DNA of 64,000 bases from Apostichopus japonicus (taxonomy: Eukaryota; Echinodermata; Holothuroidea; Aspidochirotida; Stichopodidae): contig NC_092569.1 in NCBI RefSeq assembly GCF_037975245.1, forward strand, positions 7,436,501 to 7,500,500. Direction: 5' to 3'. The position numbers and the translations under genes are program-made. Below are positions 39,318 to 51,375 of the stretch, piece after piece. The notes beneath the pieces were generated by a model that ran no database searches, was not told where the DNA came from, and saw only the letters and a program-made list of their open reading frames with translations. Every line of letters begins with the position of its first letter. Within the stretch, counting starts at the first letter, position 1.

Positions 39318-41708
39318 CGAATGTGCGTTATCGATCAATCGAATGTGCGGTATCGATCAATCGAATGTGCGGTATCGATCAATCGAATGTGCAGTATCGA
39401 TCAATCGAACGCGCAGTATCGATCAATTGAATGTGCGGTACCGATCAATCGAATTTGCCGTATCGATCAATCGAATGTGCGGTACCGATCAATCGGTTTG
39501 CGTTATCGACTAATAGAATGTGCAGTATCGTTCAATCGAATGTGCGGTATCGATCAATCCAATGTGCGGTATTTGTCAATCGAATGTGCCGTACCGATCA
39601 ATCGAATGTGTGGTATCGATCAATCGAATGCGCGGTATCGATCAACTGAAAGTCCGGTACCGAACAATCGAATGTGCGGTACCGATCAATCGAATGTGCG
39701 GTACCAAACAATCGAATGCGCGGTATCGATCAACTGAAAGTGCGCTACCGATCAATCGAAAGTGCGGTACCGATCAATCGAATGAGCGGTACTGATAAAT
39801 CGAAAGCGCAGTATCGATCAATGGAATGTGTGGTATCGATGAATCGAATGTGCGGTATCGATCAATCGAATGTGCGGTACCGATAAATCGAAAGTGCAGT
39901 ATCGATCAATCGAATGTGCGGTATTTGTCAATCGAATGTGCAGTACCGATCAATCCAATGTGCGGTATCGATCAGACGAATGTGCGGTATCGATCAGTCG
40001 AATGTGCGGTATCGATCAATCGAATGTGCGGTTTCGATCAATCGAATGTGCGGTACCGATTAATTGATTTGCGTAATCGACTAAACGAATGTGCGGTATC
40101 GTTCAATCGAATGTGCGGTATCGATCAATCGAATGTGCGGTATCGATCAATCGAATGTGCGGTATCGATCAGTCGAATGTGCGGCATCGATCAATCGAAT
40201 GTGCGGTATCGATCAGTCGAATGTGCCGTATCGATCAATCGAATGTGCCGTATCGATCAATCGAACGTGCGGTATTTGTCAATCGAATGTGCCGTACCGA
40301 TCAATCGAATGTGCGGTATCGATGAATCGAATGTGCGTTATCGATCAATCGAATGTGCGGTATCGATCAGTCGAATGTGCCGTATCGATCAATCGAACGT
40401 GCCGTATCGATCAATCGAACGTGCGGTATTTGTCAATCGAATGTGCCGTACCGATCAATCGAATGTGAGGTATCGATCAATCGAATGCGCGGTATCGATC
40501 AACTGAAAGTCCGGTACCGAACAATCGAATGTGCGGTACCGATCAATCGAATGTGCGGTACCGAACAATCGAATGCGCGGTATCGATCAACTGAAAGTGC
40601 GGTACCGATCAATCGAATGTGCGGTACCGATCAATCGAATAATCGGTAATGATAAATCGAAAGCGCAGTATCGATCTATCGAATGTGCGGTATCGATCAA
40701 TCGAATGTGCGGTGTCGATCAATCGAATGTGCGCTACCGATCAATCGAATATGCGTTACCGATCAATCGTATGTGCGTTACCGATCAATCGAATGTTCGG
40801 TACCGATCAATCGAATGTGTTGTATCGATCAATCGAATGTGCGGTATCGATCTATCGAATGTGCGGTATCGATCAATCGAATGTGCGGTGTCGATCAATC
40901 GAATGTGCGGTACCGATCAATCGAATGTGCGGTACCGATAAATCGAAAGCGCAGTATCGATCAATCGAATGTGTGGTATCGATCAATCGATGTGCGTTAT
41001 CGACTTATCGAATGCGCAGTATCGATCTATCGAAAGTGCGGGATCGATCAATCGAATGTGCGGTATCGATCAATCGAATGTTCGCTACCGATCTATCGAA
41101 TGTGCGGTACCGATCTATCGAATGTGCGGTATCGGTCAATCGAAAGTGCGTTACCGATCAATCGTATGTGCGGTATCGATCAATCGAATGTGCGGTACCG
41201 ATTAATCGAATCTGCGCTACCGATCAATCGAATGTGCGGTATCGGTCAATCGAAAGTGCGTTACCGATCAATCGTATGTGCGGTATCGATCAATCGAATG
41301 TGCGGTACCGATTAATCGAATCTGCGCTACCGATCAATCGAATGTGCGGTATCGATCAATCGATAGAGCAGAATCGATCAATCGAATGTGCGGTACCGAT
41401 CAATCGAATGTGCGGTACCGATCAATCGAATGTGCGGTACCGATAAATCGAAAGCGCAGTATCGATCAATCGACCTGGCGGTACCGATCAATCGATGTGC
41501 GTTATCGACTGATCGCATGCGCAGTATCGATCTATCGATAGAGCAGAATCGATCAATCGAATGTGCGGTACCGATCAATCGAATGTGCGGTACCGATCAA
41601 TCGAATGTGCGGTACCGATAAATCGAAAGCGCAGTATCGATCAATCGACCTGGCGGTACCGATCAATCGATGTGCGTTATCGACTGATCGAATGCGCAGT
41701 ATCGATCT
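39311..41708 (+). repeat. 2393-bp tandem duplication, copy 2
   Basis: This is the nearly identical second copy of 36915-39310. The right boundary is seen where copy 2 continues as CGAATGTGCGGTATCG near 41712, while the junction of copies 1 and 2 has CGAATGTGCGTTATCG near 39319. Its 110-bp pair is at about 41127-41346 and its 175-bp pair at about 41361-41710. The first part of both copies (about 1 kb) also has an older relative at 31.8-32.84 kb. Confidence 0.92.
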
Positions 41709-42625
41709 ATCGAATGTGCGGTATCGATCAATCGAATGTGCGGTATCGATCAATCGATGTGCGTTTTCGGCTAATCGAATGCGCAGTATCGATCTATCGA
41801 ATGTGCGGTATTTGTCAATCGAATGTGCCGTACCGATCAATCGAATGTGCGGTCCCGATAAATCGAATGTGCATTATCGATCAATCGAATGTGCGGTATC
41901 GATCAATCGAATGTGCGTTACCGATCAATCGAATGTTCGGTACCGATCAATCGAATGTGTTGTATCGATCAATCGAATGTGCGGTATCGATCTATCGAAT
42001 GTGCGGTATCGATCAATCGAATGTGCGGTGTCGATCAATCGAATGTGCGGTACCGATCAATCGAATGTGCGGTACCGATAAATCGAAAGCGCAGTATCGA
42101 TCAATCGAATGTGCGGTATCGATCAATCGATGTGCGTTATCGACTTATCGAATGCGCAGTATCGATCTATCGAAAGTGCGGGATCGATCAATCGAATGTG
42201 CAGTATCGATCAATCGAATGTTCGCTACCGATCAATCGAATGTGCGATACCGATGAATCGAATGTGCGGTATCGGTCAATCGAAAGTGCGTTACCGATCA
42301 ATCGTATGTGCGGTATCGATCAATCGAATGTGCGGTACCGATTAATCGAATGTGCGCTACCGATCAATCGAATGTGCGGTATCGATCAATCGATAGAGCA
42401 GAATCGATCAATCGAATGTGCGGTACCGATCAATCGAATGTGCGGTACCGATCAATCGAATGTGCGGTACCGATAAATCGAAAGCGCAGTATTGATCATT
42501 CGACCTGGCGGTACCGATCAATCGATGTGCGTTATCGACTGATCGAATGCGCAGTATCGATCTATCGATAGAGCAGAATCGATCAATCGAATGTGCGGTA
42601 CCGATCAATCGAATGTGCGGTACCG
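41225..42625 (+). repeat. 1.4-kb block, copied at 43.5-44.9 kb
   Basis: This block matches 43549-44949 at offset 2324, starting at GGTATCGGTCAATCG and ending where GGTACCGAACAATCG replaces GGTACCGATCAATCG. Marks are the 175-bp pair, GCGTTTTCGGCTAATCG (41762 and 44086), GGTCCCGATAAATCG and GTGCATTATCG. Differences include GCAGTATCGATC near 42201 for GCGGTATCGATC, GATGAATCG near 42253 for GATCAATCG, and GTATTGATCATTCG near 42491. Confidence 0.87.
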
Positions 42626-43548
42626 AACAATCGAATGCGCGGTATCGATCAACTGAAAGTGCGGTACCGATCAATCGAATGTGCGGTACCGATCAATCGA
42701 ATAATCGGTAATGATAAATCGAAAGCGCAGTATCGATCAATCGAATGTGCGGTATCGATGAATCGAATGTGCGGTATCGATCAATCGAATGTGCGGTACC
42801 GATCAATCGAATGTGCAGTATCGATCAATCGAATGTGCGGTATTTGTCAATCGAATGTGCAGTACCGATCAATCGAATGTGCAGTATCGATCAATCGAAT
42901 GTGCGGTATTTGTCAATCGAATGTGCAGTACCGATCAATCGAATGTGCAGTATCGATCAATCGAATGTGCGTTACCGATCAATCGAATGTACGGTACCGA
43001 TCAATTGAATGCGCGGTACCGTACTGGAATGTGCGGTACCGATAAATCGAATGTGCGGTATCGATGAATCGAATGTGCGGTATCGATCAATCGAATGTGC
43101 GGTATCGATCAATCGAATTTTCGCTACCGATCAATCGAATCTGCGTTACTGATAAATCGAAAGCGCAGTATCGATCATTCGAATGTGCGGTATCGATCAA
43201 TCGAATGTGCGGTACCGATCAATCGAATCTGCGTTACTGATGAATCGAAAGCGCAGAATCGATCATTCGAATGTGCGGTATCGATCAATCGATGTGCGTT
43301 ATCGATTTATTGAATGCGCAGTATCGATCTATCGAATGTGCGTTATCGATCAATCGAATGTGCGGTATAGATCAATCGAACGTGCAGTATCGATCTATCG
43401 AATGTGCGGTATCGATCAATCGAATGTGCGGTGTCGATCAATCGAATGTGCGCTACCGATCAATCGAATATGCGTTACCGATCAATCGTATGTGCGTTAC
43501 CGATCAATCGAATGTTCGGTACCGATTAATCGAATGTGTTGTATCGAT
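42625..43548 (+). repeat. Irregular inter-block segment with 66-bp pair
   Basis: About 42593-42740 follows 40531-40680 (CAACTGAAAGTG, AATAATCGGTAATG). A 66-bp (3-unit) pair lies at 42815-42880 and 42881-42946, each with GCAGTATCG, TTTGTCAATCG and GCAGTACCG units. A 20-bp unit at 43007-43026 contains GGTACCGTACTGG, the most deviant unit I found in this part. From 43.3 kb the order follows 40.68 kb, and about 43.56-43.9 kb belongs to the 2324-bp copy. Confidence 0.75.
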
Positions 43549-45020
43549 CAATCGAATGTGCGGTATCGGTCAATCGAAAGTGCGTTACCGATCAATCGTA
43601 TGTGCGGTATCGATCAATCGAATGTGCGGTACCGATTAATCGAATGTGCGCTACCGATCAATCGAATGTGCGGTATCGATCAATCGATAGAGCAGAATCG
43701 ATCAATCGAATGTGCGGTACCGATCAATCGAATGTGCGGTACCGATCAATCGAATGTGCGGTACCGATAAATCGAAAGCGCAGTATCGATCAATCGACCT
43801 GGCGGTACCGATCAATCGATGTGCGTTATCGACTGATCGAATGCGCAGTATCGATCTATCGATAGAGCAGAATCGATCAATCGAATGTGCGGTACCGATC
43901 AATCGAATGTGCGGTACCGATCAATCGAATGTGCGGTACCGATAAATCGAAAGCGCAGTATCGATCAATCGACCTGGCGGTACCGATCAATCGATGTGCG
44001 TTATCGACTGATCGAATGCGCAGTATCGATCTATCGAATGTGCGGTATCGATCAATCGAATGTGCGGTATCGATCAATCGATGTGCGTTTTCGGCTAATC
44101 GAATGCGCAGTATCGATCTATCGAATGTGCGGTATTTGTCAATCGAATGTGCCGTACCGATCAATCGAATGTGCGGTCCCGATAAATCGAATGTGCATTA
44201 TCGATCAATCGAATGTGCGGTATCGATCAATCGAATGTGCGTTACCGATCAATCGAATGTTCGGTACCGATCAATCGAATGTGTTGTATCGATCAATCGA
44301 ATGTGCGGTATCGATCTATCGAATGTGCGGTATCGATCAATCGAATGTGCGGTGTCGATCAATCGAATGTGCGGTACCGATCAATCGAATGTGCGGTACC
44401 GATAAATCGAAAGCGCAGTATCGATCAATCGAATGTGCGGTATCGATCAATCGATGTGCGTTATCGACTTATCGAATGCGCAGTATCGATCTATCGAAAG
44501 TGCGGGATCGATCAATCGAATGTGCGGTATCGATCAATCGAATGTTCGCTACCGATCAATCGAATGTGCGATACCGATCAATCGAATGTGCGGTATCGGT
44601 CAATCGAAAGTGCGTTACCGATCAATCGTATGTGCGGTATCGATCAATCGAATGTGCGGTACCGATTAATCGAATGTGCGCTACCGATCAATCGAATGTG
44701 CGGTATCGATCAATCGATAGAGCAGAATCGATCAATCGAATGTGCGGTACCGATCAATCGAATGTGCGGTACCGATCAATCGAATGTGCGGTACCGATAA
44801 ATCGAAAGCGCAGTATCGATCAATCGACCGGGCGGTACCGATCAATCGATGTGCGTTATCGACTGATCGAATGCGCAGTATCGATCTATCGATAGAGCAG
44901 AATCGATCAATCGAATGTGCGGTACCGATCAATAGAATGTGCGGTACCGATCAATCGAATGTGCGGTACCGATAAATCGAATGCGCAGTATCGATCAATC
45001 GACCTGGCGGTACCGATCAA
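43549..45020 (+). repeat. Second copy of 41.2-42.6 kb, with 175-bp HORs
   Basis: This is the offset-2324 copy of 41225-42625. It continues with a further 175-bp HOR start at about 44890, whose last unit is altered (GATAAATCGAATGCGCAG and CAATAGAATG). CGACCGGG near 44825 replaces CGACCTGG, a variant shared with 55.2 and 57.28 kb. The arrangement shows repeated reuse of the 175-bp module as an exchange site. Confidence 0.83.
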
Positions 45021-47604
45021 TCGATGTGCGGTATCGATCAATCGAATGTGCGGTATCGATCAATCGAATGTGAGGTGTCGATCAATCGAATGTGCGGTAT
45101 CGATCAATCGAATGTTCGCTACTGATCAATCGAATGTGCGGTACCGATAAATCGAATGCGCAGTATCGGTCAATCGAAAGTGCGTTACCGATCAATCGTA
45201 TGTGCGGTATCGATCAATCGAATGTGCGGTATCGATCAATCGAATGTGAGGTGTCGATCAATCGAATGTGCGGTATCGATCAATCGAATGTTCGCTACTG
45301 ATCAATCGAATGTGCGGTACCGATCAATCGATAGAGCAGAATCGATCAATCGAATGTGCGGTACCGATCAATCGAATGTGCGTTACCGATTAATCGAATG
45401 TGTGGTACCGATCAATCGAATGTGCGGTACCGATAAATCGAAAGCGCAGTATCGATCAATCGAATGTGCGGTATCGATCAATCGATGTCCGTTATCGACT
45501 GATCGAATGCGCAGTATCGATCTATCGAATGTGCGGTATCGATCAATCGAATGTGCGGTATCGATCAATCGAATGTGCGGTAACGATCAATCGAATGTGC
45601 GGTACCGATAAATCGATAACGCAGTATCGATCAATCGAATGTGCGGTACCGATCTATCGAATGTGTGTTACCGATCAATCGAATGTGCGGTAACGATCAA
45701 TCGAATGTGCAGTACCGATCAATCGAATGTTCGGTACCGATAAATCGAAAGCGCAGTATCGATCAATCGAATGTGCGGTATCGATCAATCGAATGTGCGT
45801 TATCGACTAATCGAATGCGCAGTATCGATCTATCGAATGTGCGGTATCGATCAATCGAATGTGCGGTATCGATCAATCGAATGTGCGGAACCAATCAATC
45901 GAATGTGTGTTACCGATCAATCGAATGTGCGGTAACGATCAATCGAATGTGCAGTACCGATCAATCGAATGTTCGGTACCGATAAATCGAAAGCGCAGTA
46001 TCGATCAATCGTATGTGCGGTATGGATCAATCGAATGTGCGTTATCGATCAATCGAATGTGCGGTACCGATCAATTGAATGTGCGGTATCGATCAATCGA
46101 TGTGCATTTTCGGCTAATCGAATGCGCAGTATCGATCTATCGAATGTGCGGTATTTGTCAATCGAATGTGCCGTACCGATCAATCGAATGTGCGGTATCG
46201 ATGAATCGAATGTGCGTTACCGATCAATCGAATGTTCGGTACCGATAAATCGAAAGCGCAGTATCGATCAATCGAATGTGCGGTATCGATCAATCGATGT
46301 GCGTTATCGACTAATCGAATGCGCAGTATCGATCTATCGAATGTGCGGTACCGATCAATCGAATGTGCGGTATCGATCAATCGAATGTGCGGAACCAATC
46401 AATCGAATGTGCGGTACCGATCAATCGAATGTGCGGTACCGATAAATCGATGTGCGTTTTCGGCTAATCGAATGCGCAGTATCGATCTATCGAATGTGCG
46501 GTATTTGTCAATCGAATGTGCCGTACCGATCAATCGAATGTGCGGTATCGATGAATCGAATGTGCGTTACGGATCAATCGAATGTGCGGTATCGATCAAT
46601 CGAATGTGAGGTGTCGATCAATCGAATGTGCGGTATCGATCAATCGAATGTTCGCTACCGATCAATCGAATGTGCGGTATCGATCAATCGATAGAGCAGA
46701 ATCGATCAATCGAATGTGCGGTACCGATCAATCGAATGTGCGTTACTGATTAATCGAATGTGCGGTATCGATCAATCGATAGAGCAGAATCGATCAATCG
46801 AATGTGCGGTACCGATCAATCGAATTTGCCGTATCGATCAATCGAATGTGCGTTACAGATCAATTGAATGTGCGGTACCGATCAATCGAATGTGCGGTAT
46901 CGATCAATCGATGTGCGTTATCGACTGATCGATAGCGCAGTATCGATCTATCGAATGTGCGGTATCGATCAATCGAATGTGCGGTATCGATCAATCGAAT
47001 GTGCGGTAACGATCAATCGAATGTGCGGTACCGATAAATCGATAGTACAGTATCGATCAATCGAATGTGCGGTACCGATCTATCGAATGTGTGTTACCGA
47101 TCAATCGAATGTGCGGTAACGATCAATCGAATGTGCAGTACCGATCAATCGAATGTTCGGTACCGATAAATCGAAAGCGCAGTATCGATCAATCGATGTG
47201 CGTTATCGACTAATCGAATGCGCAGTATCGATCTATCGAATGTGCGGTATCGATCAATCGAATATGCGGTATCGATCAATCGTATGTGCGGTATGGATCA
47301 ATCGAATGTGCGTTATCGATCAATCGAATGTGCGGTACCGATCAATCGAATGTGCGGTATCGATCAATCGATGTGCGTTTTCGGCTAATCGAATGCGCAG
47401 TATCGATCTATCGAATGTGCGGTATTTGTCAATCGAATGTGCCGTACCGATCAATCGAATGTGCGGTATCGATGAATCGAATGTGCGTTACGGATCAATC
47501 GAATGTGCGGTATCGATCAATCGAATGTGAGGTGTCGATCAATCGAATGTGCGGTATCGATCAATCGAATGTTCGCTACCGATCAATCGAATGTGCGGTA
47601 TCGA
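45020..47604 (+). repeat. Lead-in to family D HOR
   Basis: About 45060-45130 and 45245-45310 share GAGGTGTCG and TTCGCTACTG units (offset near 180). About 45490-46450 reappears at 58490-59400 (offset 12999, then 12955 after a two-unit difference). About 46449-47279 reappears at 47370-48200 (offset 921), with GCGTTTTCGGCTAATCG, GTTACGGATCAATCG, GAGGTGTCG, CGATAGAGCAG and CGATAGTACAG in order. A clean example of the recurrent 21-bp-unit cassette lies at about 46240-46339. Confidence 0.8.
46240..46339 (+). repeat. Recurrent variant cassette (type example)
   Basis: About 100 bp in fixed order: GATAAATCGAAAGCGCAG, one or two plain units, the 21-bp unit CGATGTGCGTTATCGACT, AATGCGCAG, then GATCTATCG. 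The same order recurs dozens of times along the array (for example about 2240-2340, 6100-6200, 33150-33250, 59200-59300, 62285-62385). The GATAAATCG, GACTAATCG and GATCTATCG changes each remove the TGA that the reverse strand otherwise carries in every unit. The only reverse-strand open frames (61-95 codons) lie on these cassettes. They are not genes. Confidence 0.85.
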
Positions 47605-49336
47605 TCAATCGATAGAGCAGAATCGATCAATCGAATGTGCGGTACCGATCAATCGAATGTGCGTTACTGATTAATCGAATGTGCGGTATCGATCAATCGA
47701 TAGAGCAGAATCGATCAATCGAATGTGCGGTACCGATCAATCGAATTTGCCGTATCGATCAATCGAATGTGCGTTACAGATCAATTGAATGTGCGGTACC
47801 GATCAATCGAATGTGCGGTATCGATCAATCGATGTGCGTTATCGACTGATCGATAGCGCAGTATCGATCTATCGAATGTGCGGTATCGATCAATCGAATG
47901 TGCGGTATCGATCAATCGAATGTGCGGTAACGATCAATCGAATGTGCGGTACCGATAAATCGATAGTACAGTATCGATCAATCGAATGTGCGGTACCGAT
48001 CTATCGAATGTGTGTTACCGATCAATCGAATGTGCGGTAACGATCAATCGAATGTGCAGTACCGATCAATCGAATGTTCGGTACCGATAAATCGAAAGCG
48101 CAGTATCGATCAATCGATGTGCGTTATCGACTAATCGAATGCGCAGTATCGATCTATCGAATGTGCGGTATCGATCAATCGAATATGCGGTATCGATCAA
48201 ACGAATGTGCGGAACCAGTCAATCGAATGTGCGGTACCGATCAATCGAATGTGCAGTACCGATCAATCGATAGCGCAGTATCGATCAATCGTATGTGCGG
48301 TATGGATCAATCGAATGTGCGTTATCGATCAATCGAATGTGCGGTACCGATCAATCGAATGTGCGGTATCGATCAATCGATGTGCGTTTTCGACTAATCG
48401 AATGCGCAGTATCGATCTATCGAATGTGCGGTATTTGTCAATCGAATGTGCCGTACCGATCAATCGAATATACGGTACCGATAAATCGAATGTGCGTTAT
48501 CGATCAATCGAATGTGCGGTATCGATCAATCGAATGTGCGGTATCGATCAATCTAATGTACGGTACCGATCAATCGAATGCGCGGTACCGATCAATCGAA
48601 TGTGCGGTACCGATCAATCGAATCTGCGTTACTGATAAATCGAAATCGCAGTATCGATCATTCGAATGTGCGGTATCGATCAATCGATGTGCGTTATCGA
48701 CTAATTGAATGCGCAGTATCGATCTATCTAATGTGCGTTATCGATCAATCGAACGTGCAGTATCGATCAATCGAATGTGCGGTATCGATCAATCGAAAGT
48801 GCGGTACCGATCAATCGAATGCGCAGTACCGATCAATCGACTTTGCGGTACCGATCAATCGAATGTGCGGTACTGATAAATTGAAAGCGCAGTATCGATC
48901 AATCGAATGTGCGGTATCGATCAATCGATGTGCGTTATCGACAAATCGAATGCGCAGTATCGATCTATCGAATGTGCGGTATCGGTCAATCGAAAGTGCG
49001 TTACCGATCAATCGTATGTGCGGTATCGATCAATCGAATGTGCGGTATAGATCAATCGAACGTGCAGTATCGATCAATCGAATGTGCGGTATCGATCAAT
49101 CGAATGTGCGGTACCGATCAATCGAATGTGCGGTACTGATAAATCGAAAGCGCAGTATCGATCAATCGAATGTGCGGTATCGATCAATCGATGTGCGTTA
49201 TCGACTAATCGAATGCGCAGTATCGATCTATCGAATGTGCGGTATCGGTCAATCGAAAGTACAGTACCGATGAATCGAATGTGCGATATCGATCAATCGA
49301 ATGTGCGTTACCGATCAATCGTATGTGCGGTACCGA
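47605..49336 (+). repeat. Family D HOR, copy 1 (1732 bp)
   Basis: This is the first of four adjacent copies. Ordered marks: CGATAGAGCAG twice, GTTACTGATTAATCG, GTTACAGATCAATTG, GACTGATCGATAGCGCAG, CGATAGTACAG, GGAACC(A/G)(A/G)TC, GGTATGGATC, CGAATATACGG, CAATCTAATGTACGG, CGAAATCGCAG, GATCTATCTAATG, CGACTTTGCGG and GATAAATTG. Copy 1 differs from copy 2 at 48199-48218 (CAAACGAATG and CCAGTCAATCG) and has GTTACAGATC where copy 2 has GTTACAAATC. Confidence 0.9.
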
Positions 49337-51375
49337 TCAATCGATAGAGCAGAATCGATCAATCGAATGTGCGGTACCGATCAATCGAATGTGCGTTACT
49401 GATTAATCGAATGTGCGGTATCGATCAATCGATAGAGCAGAATCGATCAATCGAATGTGCGGTACCGATCAATCGAATTTGCCGTATCGATCAATCGAAT
49501 TTGCGTTACAAATCAATTGAATGTGCGGTACCGATCAATCGAATGTGCGGTATCGATCAATCGATGTGCGTTATCGACTGATCGATAGCGCAGTATCGAT
49601 CTATCGAATGTGCGGTATCGATCAATCGAATGTGCGGTATCGATCAATCGAATGTGCGGTAACGATCAATCGAATGTGCGGTACCGATAAATCGATAGTA
49701 CAGTATCGATCAATCGAATGTGCGGTACCGATCTATCGAATGTGTGTTACCGATCAATCGAATGTGCGGTAACGATCAATCGAATGTGCAGTACCGATCA
49801 ATCGAATGTTCGGTACCGATAAATCGAAAGCGCAGTATCGATCAATCGATGTGCGTTATCGACTAATCGAATGCGCAGTATCGATCTATCGAATGTGCGG
49901 TATCGATCAATCGAATATGCGGTATCGATCAATCGAATGTGCGGAACCAATCAATCGAATGTGCGGTACCGATCAATCGAATGTGCAGTACCGATCAATC
50001 GATAGCGCAGTATCGATCAATCGTATGTGCGGTATGGATCAATCGAATGTGCGTTATCGATCAATCGAATGTGCGGTACCGATCAATCGAATGTGCGGTA
50101 TCGATCAATCGATGTGCGTTTTCGACTAATCGAATGCGCAGTATCGATCTATCGAATGTGCGGTATTTGTCAATCGAATGTGCCGTACCGATCAATCGAA
50201 TATACGGTACCGATAAATCGAATGTGCGTTATCGATCAATCGAATGTGCGGTATCGATCAATCGAATGTGCGGTATCGATCAATCTAATGTACGGTACCG
50301 ATCAATCGAATGCGCGGTACCGATCAATCGAATGTGCGGTACCGATCAATCGAATCTGCGTTACTGATAAATCGAAATCGCAGTATCGATCATTCGAATG
50401 TGCGGTATCGATCAATCGATGTGCGTTATCGACTAATTGAATGCGCAGTATCGATCTATCTAATGTGCGTTATCGATCAATCGAACGTGCAGTATCGATC
50501 AATCGAATGTGCGGTATCGATCAATCGAAAGTGCGGTACCGATCAATCGAATGCGCAGTACCGATCAATCGACTTTGCGGTACCGATCAATCGAATGTGC
50601 GGTACTGATAAATTGAAAGCGCAGTATCGATCAATCGAATGTGCGGTATCGATCAATCGATGTGCGTTATCGACAAATCGAATGCGCAGTATCGATCTAT
50701 CGAATGTGCGGTATCGGTCAATCGAAAGTGCGTTACCGATCAATCGTATGTGCGGTATCGATCAATCGAATGTGCGGTATAGATCAATCGAACGTGCAGT
50801 ATCGATCAATCGAATGTGCGGTATCGATCAATCGAATGTGCGGTACCGATCAATCGAATGTGCGGTACTGATAAATCGAAAGCGCAGTATCGATCAATCG
50901 AATGTGCGGTATCGATCAATCGATGTGCGTTATCGACTAATCGAATGCGCAGTATCGATCTATCGAATGTGCGGTATCGGTCAATCGAAAGTACAGTACC
51001 GATGAATCGAATGTGCGATATCGATCAATCGAATGTGCGTTACCGATCAATCGTATGTGCGGTACCGATCAATGGAATGTTCGGTACCGATCAATCGAAT
51101 GTGTTGTATCGATCAATCGAATGTGCGGTATCGATCAATCGAATGTGCGGTACCGATCAATCGAATGTGCGGTACTGATAAATCGAAAGCGCAGTATCGA
51201 TCAATCGAATGTGCGGTATCGATCAATTGATGTGCGTTATCGACTAATCGAATGCGCAGTATCGATCTATCGAATGTGCGGTATCGGTCAATCGAAAGTA
51301 CAGTACCGATGAATCGAATGTGCGATATCGATCAATCGAATGTGCGTTACCGATCAATCGTATGTGCGGTACCGA
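49337..51375 (+). repeat. Family D HOR, copy 2 (2039 bp)
   Basis: This matches copy 1 at offset 1732 to about 51068, then has about 307 extra bases (51069-51375: CAATGGAATGTTCGG, TGTTGTATCG, GGTACTGATAAATCG, CAATTGATGTGCG) before the next CGATAGAGCAG. The extra segment repeats part of the copy's own end, as in an unequal exchange near its right boundary. The CGAATTTGCGTTACAAATC unit near 49496 is private to this copy. Confidence 0.9.

Noticed and set aside
36915-41708. Calling the 2393-bp pair an assembly error outright
   Set aside because: Near identity is suspicious, but a few real differences separate the copies, and similar tandem pairs of greater divergence occur elsewhere. Read support is needed to decide, so it is listed as a finding.
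43015-43027. Insertion scar or target-site duplication at the deviant unit
   Set aside because: The altered bases lie within one 20-bp unit and have no flanking direct repeats beyond the array itself; a small deletion with substitutions is enough.
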